NCBI GenBank assembly: GCA_050013415.1
Contig: JBEKFH010000241.1
Coordinates: 1-7,575 of the forward strand
Direction of reading: 5' to 3'
DNA: 7,575 nt
Source: Palsa-506 sp050013415
Lineage (GTDB): Bacteria; Actinomycetota; Actinomycetes; Streptosporangiales; Streptosporangiaceae
Program-made: the position numbers and the translations under genes
Notes under the pieces: generated by a model
The model's input: the letters and a program-made list of their open reading frames with translations, nothing else
Database searches by the model: none
Told to the model about the DNA's origin: nothing
In this document: piece by piece, positions 1 to 6,085 of the stretch
Numbering within the stretch: position 1 is the first letter of the stretch
Layout of the letters: each line of letters begins with the position of its first letter

Positions 1-266
1 TCTGGGGCAGCCTCGTGCTCGTCTTCGTGCCCACCTATGTCACCGACGTGGCCACCAGCCACGGCCTGTCCAGCGGGGCGAGCTCCAACGTGCCGATCGC
101 CGCCTACGGCGTCGTCCTGATCGCGGTCATGCTGCTGTTCCCGTCCGGTATCCAGGGCGGCCTGCGCCGCCTGCTCGGCCCCGTCGCGCCAGCGGCGAGC
201 GGGCCATTCAACGTATTGCGCCGGCGTGGGCCGGCCAGTGATAAACAGGAGGAAGGCACTACATGA
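1..266 (+). CDS. Branched-chain amino acid ABC transporter permease, LivM-type, C-terminal fragment
   Basis: Only the last 87 residues are in the window; the reading frame is open from base 3 and the gene begins upstream. The visible part holds a hydrophobic segment (AAYGVVLIAVMLLFPSGIQG) followed by a short basic cytoplasmic tail (GLRRLLG). A last transmembrane helix running into 'LLFPSGIQGG' is the usual C-terminus of LivM/LivH-type permeases (BPD_transp_2 family), which form the membrane channel of high-affinity importers for branched-chain amino acids and other small acids or amides. The stop codon overlaps the start of the solute-binding protein gene (ATGA, 4 nt), so the two are translationally coupled and surely one transporter operon. 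The ATPase genes would lie upstream. The family is fairly sure; LivM rather than LivH, and the true substrate, are inference. Confidence 0.85.
   Translation, partial: WGSLVLVFVPTYVTDVATSHGLSSGASSNVPIAAYGVVLIAVMLLFPSGIQGGLRRLLGPVAPAASGPFNVLRRRGPASDKQEEGTT
247..252 (+). promoter_or_regulatory. Ribosome binding site of the solute-binding protein gene
   Basis: A full consensus Shine-Dalgarno AGGAGG lies 10 nt before the ATG at 263, inside the last codons of the permease. It fixes the start of the binding-protein gene and suggests higher expression of the binding protein than coupling alone would give. Confidence 0.8.
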
Positions 267-1621
267 GAAGAACACACCGGGCCAGCCTGCCCCTCGTCGC
301 CGGGTTGGCCGTCGTCGCGATGGCTGTCGCGGCCTGCGGCTCGAGCGGCACCTCGACCCCGAGCTCGAGCCCGAGCGCGGGTTCCTCCTCTTCGGGCGCG
401 CTTACCGCCTCGGCGCCGGGCATCACGGCGACCACGATCACGATCGGCAGCCACCAGCCGCTGACCGGCGTCGCCGCGCCCGGATACGACGAGATCGCCC
501 CCGCGTCCAACGCCTACTTCCAGTACGTGAACGCCCACGGCGGCATCTACGGTCGCAAGATCGTCTACAAGTACCTCAACGACCAGTACAACCCCGCCAT
601 CACCTCGACGGTCGTGCACCAGCTCGTGCTGCAGGACAACGTCTACGCGATCTTCAACGGCCTCGGCACCCCGACCCACCTGGCGGTCGCGCCGTTCCTG
701 AACGCCCAGAAGGTGCCCGACGTCTTCGTCGCCTCCGGCTGCGAGTGCTGGAACGCCCCGGCCACCTGGCCGTACACCTACGGCTGGCAGCTCGACTACA
801 TCCGCGAGGGCAAGATCCTCGGCAACTACATCGAGCAGCACTTCAAGGGCAAGAAGATCGGCTACTTCTACCAGGACGACGAGTTCGGCATGGACGGCGT
901 CAAGGGCCTGAACTACGAGATCCCCAAGTCCCAGGTGGTCGCCAAGGAGAGTTACAACCCGGCCAACATCAACGTCGGCCCGCAGGTGGCCGCGCTGAAG
1001 GCGGCCGGCGCCCAGGTAGTCATCTCCTTCAGCGTGCCCGCCTTCACCGCGCTGCTCGAGCTGAACAGCCTGAAGCTGAAGTTCGCCCCGCAGCTCGCGG
1101 TCAGCGACGTGGGCTCCGACCCGATCACCCTGGCTGGCCTGCTGGAGTCGTTCGCCAAGCAGGGCGGCGCGACGGTGTCGGGTAACGCGCTCACCCAGGG
1201 CATCATCACCGATGGCTACCTGCCGTCGCTCGGCGACATGAGCAACAGCTGGATCGCTCTGTTGTCTAAGATCCACAAGGAGTACCTGCCCAAGCTCCCG
1301 TTTGACGGCAACGTGGCCTACGGCATCGCCGCCGCCTACACGTTCGTCCAGGCCATGTTCAAGGCCGGCCGCAACCCGACCAGGCAGGACCTGCTCACAG
1401 CCATCAACGGCGGCTTGCCGCAGGGTCCGGCCGTGGCACCGTACGCCTACTCGGCGACTGACCACAACGGCATGACCGGCGCCTATATCGGCATCATCAA
1501 GAACGGCGAGCTCGTGCAGAAGGGCCCGGTGCTCGTCACTGACACCAGCCCGACCGGCGCGATCACCCCGTACACCACGGCGCAGCCGTCCGCGCCGACC
1601 AGCGGGATTCCCGCGCCATGA
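263..1621 (+). CDS. ABC transporter substrate-binding lipoprotein, LivK/Peripla_BP_6 family
   Basis: A 452-residue extracytoplasmic solute-binding protein that captures the ligand for the permease encoded just upstream. The N-terminus is a lipoprotein signal: basic start (MRRTHR), hydrophobic core to about residue 23, lipobox VAAC with Cys25 as the lipidated residue, then a Ser/Gly/Thr-rich tether to about residue 47. The mature domain begins at about residue 50 with the typical first beta strand (ITIGSHQPLTG) and continues as a type-1 periplasmic-binding fold (NDQYNP, KIGYFYQDDEFGMDGV, VAYGIAAAYTFVQAM). A Cys-x-Cys-Trp motif lies at residues 160-163. The C-terminus is Pro/Thr-rich. Length is normal for actinobacterial members. 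The start is fixed by a consensus ribosome site and the ATGA overlap. Such proteins are often named for branched-chain amino acids, but homologues bind urea, amides and aromatic or aliphatic acids; the ligase downstream hints at a carboxylate here. Confidence 0.93.
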   Translation: MRRTHRASLPLVAGLAVVAMAVAACGSSGTSTPSSSPSAGSSSSGALTASAPGITATTITIGSHQPLTGVAAPGYDEIAPASNAYFQYVNAHGGIYGRKIVYKYLNDQYNPAITSTVVHQLVLQDNVYAIFNGLGTPTHLAVAPFLNAQKVPDVFVASGCECWNAPATWPYTYGWQLDYIREGKILGNYIEQHFKGKKIGYFYQDDEFGMDGVKGLNYEIPKSQVVAKESYNPANINVGPQVAALKAAGAQVVISFSVPAFTALLELNSLKLKFAPQLAVSDVGSDPITLAGLLESFAKQGGATVSGNALTQGIITDGYLPSLGDMSNSWIALLSKIHKEYLPKLPFDGNVAYGIAAAYTFVQAMFKAGRNPTRQDLLTAINGGLPQGPAVAPYAYSATDHNGMTGAYIGIIKNGELVQKGPVLVTDTSPTGAITPYTTAQPSAPTSGIPAP

Positions 1622-1627
1622 CCGGGC

Positions 1628-1659
1628 GCTGGGGGGCGGCCGCCGGGCTGCCCCCCAGC
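1628..1659 (+). terminator. Hairpin terminator of the ABC transporter operon
   Basis: A perfect 10-bp inverted repeat (GCTGGGGGGC at 1628-1637, GCCCCCCAGC at 1650-1659) starts 6 nt after the stop codon. The 12-nt loop can pair further (a G-U pair and three G-C pairs around GCCG), giving about 14 bp in all. There is no U-tract, which is common in high-GC actinobacteria. It should end the transporter transcript and separate it from the TetR gene. Confidence 0.75.
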
Positions 1660-1715
1660 TCGCCGGACTGGCACTGGCGCCCAGCCGGGCTGCCGCGCTG
1701 CCCGCCGGACCGGCC

Positions 1716-2396
1716 ATGGGGAGCCCGTTCAGCGTTGATAACGGGGAAATCCGGGTGACCGTGGCAGCAGCGCGCAGGCCGGCCGCGGCCGATGACAGGC
1801 CGCCAGGGGAGCGGCTGCTGGTGGCGGCCGAGCAGCTGTTCGGGGAACGCAGTTACCGGCGGACCACCGTAGCCGGGATCTGCGCGGGGGCGGGCATCGC
1901 GACCGGCAGCTTCTACGCGCACTACCGCTCGAAGGCGGACATCTTCGCGGCCGTGCTCCGGCGGATCAACTCCGACCTGCGGGCCGCGATGGCCGCCGCG
2001 GTGCGGGATGCCGGCCACGGCCAGCGGGACCGGGAGCGCGCCAGCTTCCGCGCGTACTTCGACCTGATGTCCGAGCGGCCGTGGATATACCGGATCGTGC
2101 GCGAGGCGGAGTTCGTCGCCCCGGCCCTGTTCCGGGAGTACTACGAGCGGCTGGCCAGGGGGTACGCCCGCGGCGTGCGGGCCGCGCAGCTCGGCGGCGA
2201 GGTCGACGCCCGGTACGACCCCGAGGTCGTCGCCTACGTCTACACGGGCCTCGGCAATTTCGTCGGCATGCGCTGGGCGGAGTGGACCGCGGGCGGCCGG
2301 GTGCCCGACGACGTGCTCGACGACCTGCTGCGGGTACTCGCGGGCGGCCTGCCGCCTGCGCGGGCGGGCGGCCTGGACGTATCGTCTGGCTCATGA
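1716..2396 (+). CDS. TetR/AcrR family transcriptional regulator
   Basis: A 226-residue (from the ATG) one-component repressor-type protein. The TetR_N DNA-binding domain spans about residues 32-80: helix 1 'LLVAAEQLFGE', then the helix-turn-helix 'TTVAGICAGAGIATGSFYAHY' pattern at 50-70 with the family signature G-x-F-Y-x-H-Y, followed by S-K-x-D-I-F. The rest (about 90-215) is the variable helical ligand-binding and dimerisation domain. The start is uncertain: the ATG at 1716 has no ribosome site, whereas the GTG at 1755 has GGGGA seven nucleotides upstream and gives 213 residues without losing any domain. The stop overlaps the ligase start (ATGA), so regulator and enzymes are co-transcribed; autoregulation with a CoA-ester or free acid as effector is plausible but not shown. 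No clear operator palindrome was found upstream. Confidence 0.9.
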   Translation: MGSPFSVDNGEIRVTVAAARRPAAADDRPPGERLLVAAEQLFGERSYRRTTVAGICAGAGIATGSFYAHYRSKADIFAAVLRRINSDLRAAMAAAVRDAGHGQRDRERASFRAYFDLMSERPWIYRIVREAEFVAPALFREYYERLARGYARGVRAAQLGGEVDARYDPEVVAYVYTGLGNFVGMRWAEWTAGGRVPDDVLDDLLRVLAGGLPPARAGGLDVSSGS

Positions 2397-4027
2397 TCGC
2401 CGGACCAATCGCCGCCCGCACCATTCCGGAGCTGCTCACCCTGGCGGCCAGCCGGGATCCGGACGGCATCTGGCTGCGCGCCGACGACGCCGGGCCTGCC
2501 TTCGCCGAGGGCCGCGGGCTGACCTTCGCCGGGGCCGCGGGGCGGGTCGGCGCGGTGGCCGCCGCGCTGCGCGAGGCGGGTGTCCGGCGCGGCGACCTGG
2601 TCGTGGTCACGGCGCGCGGCACGCCGCCGTACCTGCTGTGCTGGCTGGCGCTGGCCTCGCTCGGCGCGGTCACGGCGGCGGCGAACCCGCGCAGCGCCCC
2701 GGCCGAGCTGGCCGGGCTGGTCCGGCAGGTGAGCCCGCGGGCGCTGATCACCGACGCCGGGCTGGCCGGCCTGGCAGGCGCGTCCGGCGTCAGTACGGTG
2801 CCCGAGCTCGGGGTGCTCGACGTCGACGCGCTCAGCCCCGATCGCGGCTATGCCGAGCTGCCGGACGCCGGCGTTCACCCCGACGACCTCGCGGCGGTGA
2901 TCCCGACATCGGGGACCACGGGCAGGTCCAAGCTGGTGATGCAGACGCACCGGGCGTACGCAATGGCGGGGGAGGGGTTCCCGTTCTGGATGGAGCTGAC
3001 CGCCGCTGACCGGCTGATGACGTCGCTGCCGCTGTTCCACATCAACGCACCCGCCTACTCGGTGCTGGGGTCGCTGGCCTGCGGGGCCGGCCTGGTGCTG
3101 CTGCCGAGGTTCTCCGCCAGCGGGTTCCTCGACTCCGCGCGCAGGCACGGGGCCACGGAGTTCAACGCGATCGGGGCGATGCTGGAGATCCTGATGCGCC
3201 AGCCGCCCCGCGCCGATGACGCGGACAGCCTGCTGCGGCTCTGCTACACCGGGCCGGCCCCGGAGCGGTCGCGGCAGCTCGCGATCGAGGCCAGGTTCGG
3301 GCTGCGGATCGTGGTCGGCTACGGGATGTCCGAGTCGCCGTACGGGCTGATCTGGCCGCGCGGCACCCGGCCGTTCGGCACGCTCGGCGCGGTCCGGCAG
3401 CATCCCGTGCTCGGCGTCGTCAACGAGGCGCGGGTGACCGGCGGCTCCGGCGCGGACCTCGGGCCGGGGGAGACCGGCGAGCTGCTGCTGCGCAACCCGA
3501 CGGTCACGCCCGGGTACTGGGGGATGCCGGAGGAGACCGCCCGGGTGATCACCGACGGCTGGCTGCATACCGGGGACCTGGTCACGGTGGGCGCCGACGG
3601 CACCTACACGTTCGTGTCGCGGGTGAAGGAGGTGCTGCGCCGCCGCGGCGAGAACCTCTCCCCGCTCGAGGTCGAGGAGGCGCTCGCCGCCCATCCCGCG
3701 GTGCTCGAGTGCGCGGTCGTCGGCGTACCGTCCGAGCTGTCCGAGGAGGACGTGAAGGCATTCGTGGTGGCCGCCGACGGCGCCGCGCTCGACTTCGGCG
3801 AGCTGCGGCAGTTCGCCGCCGGGCGGCTGGCCGCGTTCAAGGTGCCCAGGTACTGGCAGCAGGTCGGCGACCTGCCGCGCACCCCGACGTCCCGGGTGGC
3901 CAGGCACCTGCTGCCCGCCGGTCATCCGCCCGGCGAATACGATGCCGAGGCGGCGCCCGGCGTGACCGGCGCGGGGGCGGCCGGGGTGACCGGCGCCGCG
4001 GCCACAGCGCCCGGCGGAGAGGAATAG
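2393..4027 (+). CDS. AMP-dependent acyl-CoA synthetase/ligase, CaiC-like
   Basis: A 544-residue adenylate-forming enzyme (ANL superfamily) expected to turn a carboxylic acid, ATP and CoA into the acyl-CoA, AMP and pyrophosphate in the cytoplasm. Motifs in order: phosphate-binding loop TSGTTGRSK at 172-180; A4 PLFHINA at 213-219 (His216), as in crotonobetaine/carnitine-CoA ligases; A5 YGMSE at 310-314; A7 TGD at 393-395; hinge/A8 SRVKEVLRRRGEN at 409-421, with Ser for the usual Asp/Gly before the Arg; A10 PRTPTSRVAR ending at 504. Where A10 normally carries the adenylation lysine there is Arg501. After residue 515 comes a low-complexity Gly/Ala/Thr tail with an 8-residue repeat (GVTGAGAA). The frame stays open upstream to 2081, but that part is antisense-like overlap with the TetR gene; the ATG at 2393, overlapping its stop, gives the normal N-terminus. 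The substrate is unknown; a short or medium acid is likely. Confidence 0.92.
   Translation: MIAGPIAARTIPELLTLAASRDPDGIWLRADDAGPAFAEGRGLTFAGAAGRVGAVAAALREAGVRRGDLVVVTARGTPPYLLCWLALASLGAVTAAANPRSAPAELAGLVRQVSPRALITDAGLAGLAGASGVSTVPELGVLDVDALSPDRGYAELPDAGVHPDDLAAVIPTSGTTGRSKLVMQTHRAYAMAGEGFPFWMELTAADRLMTSLPLFHINAPAYSVLGSLACGAGLVLLPRFSASGFLDSARRHGATEFNAIGAMLEILMRQPPRADDADSLLRLCYTGPAPERSRQLAIEARFGLRIVVGYGMSESPYGLIWPRGTRPFGTLGAVRQHPVLGVVNEARVTGGSGADLGPGETGELLLRNPTVTPGYWGMPEETARVITDGWLHTGDLVTVGADGTYTFVSRVKEVLRRRGENLSPLEVEEALAAHPAVLECAVVGVPSELSEEDVKAFVVAADGAALDFGELRQFAAGRLAAFKVPRYWQQVGDLPRTPTSRVARHLLPAGHPPGEYDAEAAPGVTGAGAAGVTGAAATAPGGEE
4016..4024 (+). promoter_or_regulatory. Ribosome binding site of the citryl-CoA lyase-like gene
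   Basis: The purine-rich stretch GGAGAGGAA lies within the last codons of the ligase, ending 5 nt before the ATG at 4030. It supports that start over any upstream start in the same long open frame (open from 3709), which would run inside the ligase. Confidence 0.65.
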
Positions 4028-4029
4028 CC

Positions 4030-4845
4030 ATGACGGATCCGTATCTCACGTCCATCGGTACCGCGGACGCGACCTCGATCTCGGTGCTCGGGCATGACCT
4101 GGCCAGCGAGCTGATGGGGCACGTGAGCTTCGGCGAACTGGCGTTCTGGCTGGTGGCGCTACGCCGCCCGTCCCCCGGCGAGCTGCGGGTGTTCGAGGCG
4201 GTGCTGGTCGCGCTCGCCGACCACGGCTTCACGCCGTCGGCGATCGCGGCGCGGCTCACCCTGACCGGCGCGCCCGAGTCCGTCCAGGGCGCAATGGCCG
4301 CGGGGCTGCTCGGCGGCGGGTCGCGGTTCCTCGGCGTGACGCAGGACTGCGGCCGGTTCCTGGCCGAGTCGCTGGCCGCGCACGACGGGCCGCTGCCGGC
4401 CGCCGCCGATGACGAGGGCTGGGACGTGATCGCCGCCGCCGCGGTGTGGACCCAGCGCGACGCCGGGCTGCTGGTGCCCGGCCTCGGCCACCCGCTGCAC
4501 AAGACCGGCGATCCCCGCACCCCGGCGCTGCTGCGCATCGCCGCCGAGGCCGGGACGCTGGGGCCGCATCTGCTGCTGTTCGAGGCAGTCGGCCGGGTGC
4601 ATCCGGAGATACTCGGCCGGACGCTGCCGCTGAACGGCGCCGGGGTCTGCGGCGCAGCGCTGGCCGACCTCGGCTTCGAGCCGGACACCTTGCGCGGGTT
4701 CGCCCTGCTGGCCAGGGCCGCCGGGCTGCTCGGGCACCTGGCCGAGGAAATGCGCCGCCCGGCGGGCCCCGCGATCTATCAGCAGGCCGACCGGGCGATC
4801 CGCTACCTCCCGCCGGACGTCCGCTACCTCCCGCCGGACGACTGA
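4030..4845 (+). CDS. Citryl-CoA lyase-like protein, citrate synthase fold
   Basis: A 271-residue protein related to the large-domain half of citrate synthase and to the citryl-CoA lyase part of ATP-citrate lyase, enzymes that make or break a C-C bond next to an acyl-CoA. Recognisable sites: LADHGF at 62-67 (His65, matching His274 of pig citrate synthase), GLGHPLHKTGDPR at 151-163 (His154, matching His320; D-P-R as in the family), and the closing helix GFALLARAAGLLGHLAEEM. The third catalytic residue, the Asp of 'VDFYSG', is absent: the region reads LPLNGAGVCG at 199-208, with Ala204 aligned. It is much shorter than citrate synthase (about 370-430) but usual for stand-alone citryl-CoA lyase-like proteins. 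The gene begins 2 nt after the ligase stop, so the likely substrate is the acyl-CoA made by that ligase. The C-terminus carries a duplicated RYLPPD. Reaction and direction are unproven. Confidence 0.8.
   Translation: MTDPYLTSIGTADATSISVLGHDLASELMGHVSFGELAFWLVALRRPSPGELRVFEAVLVALADHGFTPSAIAARLTLTGAPESVQGAMAAGLLGGGSRFLGVTQDCGRFLAESLAAHDGPLPAAADDEGWDVIAAAAVWTQRDAGLLVPGLGHPLHKTGDPRTPALLRIAAEAGTLGPHLLLFEAVGRVHPEILGRTLPLNGAGVCGAALADLGFEPDTLRGFALLARAAGLLGHLAEEMRRPAGPAIYQQADRAIRYLPPDVRYLPPDD
4801..4840 (+). repeat. Tandem 21-bp repeat at the 3' end of the citryl-CoA lyase-like gene
   Basis: Two identical 19-bp copies (CGCTACCTCCCGCCGGACG at 4801-4819 and 4822-4840) are separated by 2 bp, a 21-bp period. 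They encode RYLPPD twice, in frame, as the last residues before the stop. Probably a recent slippage duplication in a tolerant tail. Confidence 0.85.
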
Positions 4846-5067
4846 CACTGCTCCTCTGGCTTGGACTCAGGCCACCGGCCAGGCCCTTCCCGTGACCAAC
4901 CACCCAGAATTCGGCGTGCCAGCCGGGCGCAGCTTCCCGGGTAGGCCATGAGTGCCCGCTGCTCGGCGTTTTCCCCGCTGCGGCGTCCCCTGATTCAGCG
5001 TGGTAGTCCCTCCACTGTCGCTGTTTCCGCAGTGGAGTCCCAACCACGTCATTGGAGCGCCGCTGTG
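4846..5067. other. Intergenic region between convergent genes
   Basis: About 220 bases with lower GC than the flanks and no convincing gene. It holds several small hairpin-forming stretches and the larger imperfect palindrome near its right end. The word CCAACCAC occurs twice. A 61-codon minus-strand frame (5052-4867) lacks a ribosome site and resembles no family known to me. No riboswitch core, tRNA or transposase remnant was recognised. Confidence 0.6.
4998..5049. repeat. 52-bp imperfect palindrome, possible bidirectional terminator
   Basis: Two 20-nt arms (4998-5017 and 5030-5049) flank a 12-nt centre. The inner 8 bp (CTCCACTG/CAGTGGAG) and outer 6 bp (CGTGGT/ACCACG) pair perfectly and are separated by a symmetric 5x5 mismatch. 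AGTCCC appears in the same orientation on both sides (5005-5010, 5036-5041). It lies 18 nt past the stop of the minus-strand CbiX-like gene and about 150 nt past the plus-strand citryl-CoA lyase-like gene, so it could stop transcription from both sides. A protein-binding site or a small repeat-family element is an alternative. Confidence 0.6.
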
Positions 5068-6030
5068 TTAGCCGGCCAGGCGGCGGTCGGCCAGCGCGGC
5101 GCCGTAGCGCATCGCGACGAGCTGGCTGATCGCAGGATGGGCGGACAGCGCGGCGGAGTGCTCCGCCCCGATTGCCTCGCAGGCCGCCGCCAGCTCCCCC
5201 GGGTCGGTCTCCGGGCCGATCACGCACGGCGCGACCGCCAGCTCGGATGCCCCGGCGGCGTGCAGCCTGGCGATCGCGGCATCGACGCTGGCCTGGTCGC
5301 CGAGCGAGGCAGCCGCGACCGGCGCGGCGATCCGGGAGGCGAGCAGCACCGCCGCGACCTCCGCCGCCTGCGCGGCCTCCGGGCCGCGGTCGGCGAGCAC
5401 GATAACGCCGCTGGTCGGGCTAGAGACGCTGAGCCCGCGGGTCCTTGCCGCACGGGCCAGCCCGGCCTCGGCCAGCCGGGTGTGCAGCGCCTCGGCGATC
5501 AGCGGGTGCGGGCCGAGCGGGCCAGTGAGGATGACCGGTATGGCGGCAGTGGCGACCGCGTTGGTCAGGACCGCGTCCGACAGCGGATGCGGGCCGGTCA
5601 GCAGCGGCACGATGATGGCGGGATGCGTCGGCGGGGCTTCGTCCTGGTCTGGCGGGCCCAGCAGCACCGAGAGGCTTTGGTCCGCGCCATCGAGATAGGC
5701 CAGCCGGATGGTCGCGCCCGGGCAGGAGACGCCGACCGCATCCGCTATGTCGGCGCCGAGTTCGTCACTGGACGGGCAGGCAGCGCCTGCTATCGCGATG
5801 ACGAGGGGCGGGGCGTCCGGCGGCAGGGTCAGCCGGTGCGGGCTGCGATGCCGCCCGGCTGCCGGGACACGTGATGGCCGGCGTGGCAGCTGGCCGTTGG
5901 TCAGCCCGGGCGCCGGTCCGGTCGATAGCCCGGTTGATGGCGCGGCGGCCGGGCGCCGCTGGGGAAGCGGCTGGGGGGCCTCGCTGGCGTCGTCCACGCC
6001 CACAGATGGTAGTCGCGCCTGCTCGAGCAT
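5068..6030 (-). CDS. CbiX/SirB-like sirohydrochlorin chelatase family protein, divergent
   Basis: A 320-residue protein with two repeated CbiX-like halves. Residues 1-72 are a Pro/Ala/Arg-rich, probably disordered extension not usual in the family. The first half (about 74-190) runs from strand LVIAIAG through ATIRLAYLD and AIIVPLLTGPHPLSDAV; the second (about 207-315) from GVIVLADRGP through AASLGD to ELAVAPCVIGPETDPGEL. CbiX/SirB enzymes insert Co or Fe into sirohydrochlorin for cobalamin or sirohaem synthesis. Here the usual A-H-G-S/T-R-D-P motif reads IAGAACP, so Ala81 replaces the metal-binding His; the second motif region has His148 but two residues closer than usual. Chelatase activity is therefore doubtful. 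No other cobalamin or sirohaem gene is in view. The start ATG at 6030 has a good ribosome site (GGAAGG, 6 nt away). It may be co-transcribed with the XRE gene 55 nt upstream. Confidence 0.72.
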   Translation of the reverse strand: MLEQARLPSVGVDDASEAPQPLPQRRPAAAPSTGLSTGPAPGLTNGQLPRRPSRVPAAGRHRSPHRLTLPPDAPPLVIAIAGAACPSSDELGADIADAVGVSCPGATIRLAYLDGADQSLSVLLGPPDQDEAPPTHPAIIVPLLTGPHPLSDAVLTNAVATAAIPVILTGPLGPHPLIAEALHTRLAEAGLARAARTRGLSVSSPTSGVIVLADRGPEAAQAAEVAAVLLASRIAAPVAAASLGDQASVDAAIARLHAAGASELAVAPCVIGPETDPGELAAACEAIGAEHSAALSAHPAISQLVAMRYGAALADRRLAG

Positions 6031-6048
6031 GATCCCCCTTCCGGGATC
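6031..6048 (-). promoter_or_regulatory. Hairpin carrying the ribosome binding site of the CbiX-like gene
   Basis: An 18-bp perfect inverted repeat directly abuts the ATG: on the minus strand GATCCC, loop GGAAGG, GGGATC, then ATG. The Shine-Dalgarno sequence is exactly the 6-nt loop. The structure could present or mask the site, so translation may depend on whether the stem forms. The inverted repeat is certain; its function is inference. Confidence 0.5.
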
Positions 6049-6085
6049 TGGCTGGTCCAGCGGCGTGTCCTGCCGCCTCGGCGCC

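Noticed and set aside
104..1717. A 537-codon minus-strand open frame across the binding-protein gene
   Set aside because: It is antisense to a clear lipoprotein gene, has low-complexity Arg/Gly/Val composition and matches no family; long antisense frames are expected from high GC.
2081..2392. N-terminal extension of the ligase frame into the TetR gene
   Set aside because: The extra 104 residues are Arg/Gly-rich shadow sequence of the TetR gene; the ATG at 2393 gives a normal ligase N-terminus and an ATGA overlap.
2240..3925. A 561-codon minus-strand open frame across the ligase gene
   Set aside because: Shadow of the ligase: composition is Arg/Gly/Pro/His-rich and no domain is visible, while the plus strand carries all ligase motifs.
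3709..4029. N-terminal extension of the citryl-CoA lyase-like frame into the ligase
   Set aside because: The extension is Arg-rich and overlaps the ligase A10 region; the ATG at 4030 has a good ribosome site.
4923..4940. Short hairpin CCGGG-N8-CCCGG as a terminator for the plus-strand operon
   Set aside because: Only 5 bp with an 8-nt loop; such stems are common by chance in DNA of this composition.
4867..5052. A 61-codon minus-strand frame in the intergenic region
   Set aside because: No ribosome binding site, no recognisable domain, and it reads through the palindrome; kept only as a possible part of a repeat element.
4846..5067. Possible cobalamin riboswitch or other structured RNA linked to the CbiX-like gene
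   Set aside because: The region is downstream of that gene, not upstream, and no B12-box-like core was seen on either strand.
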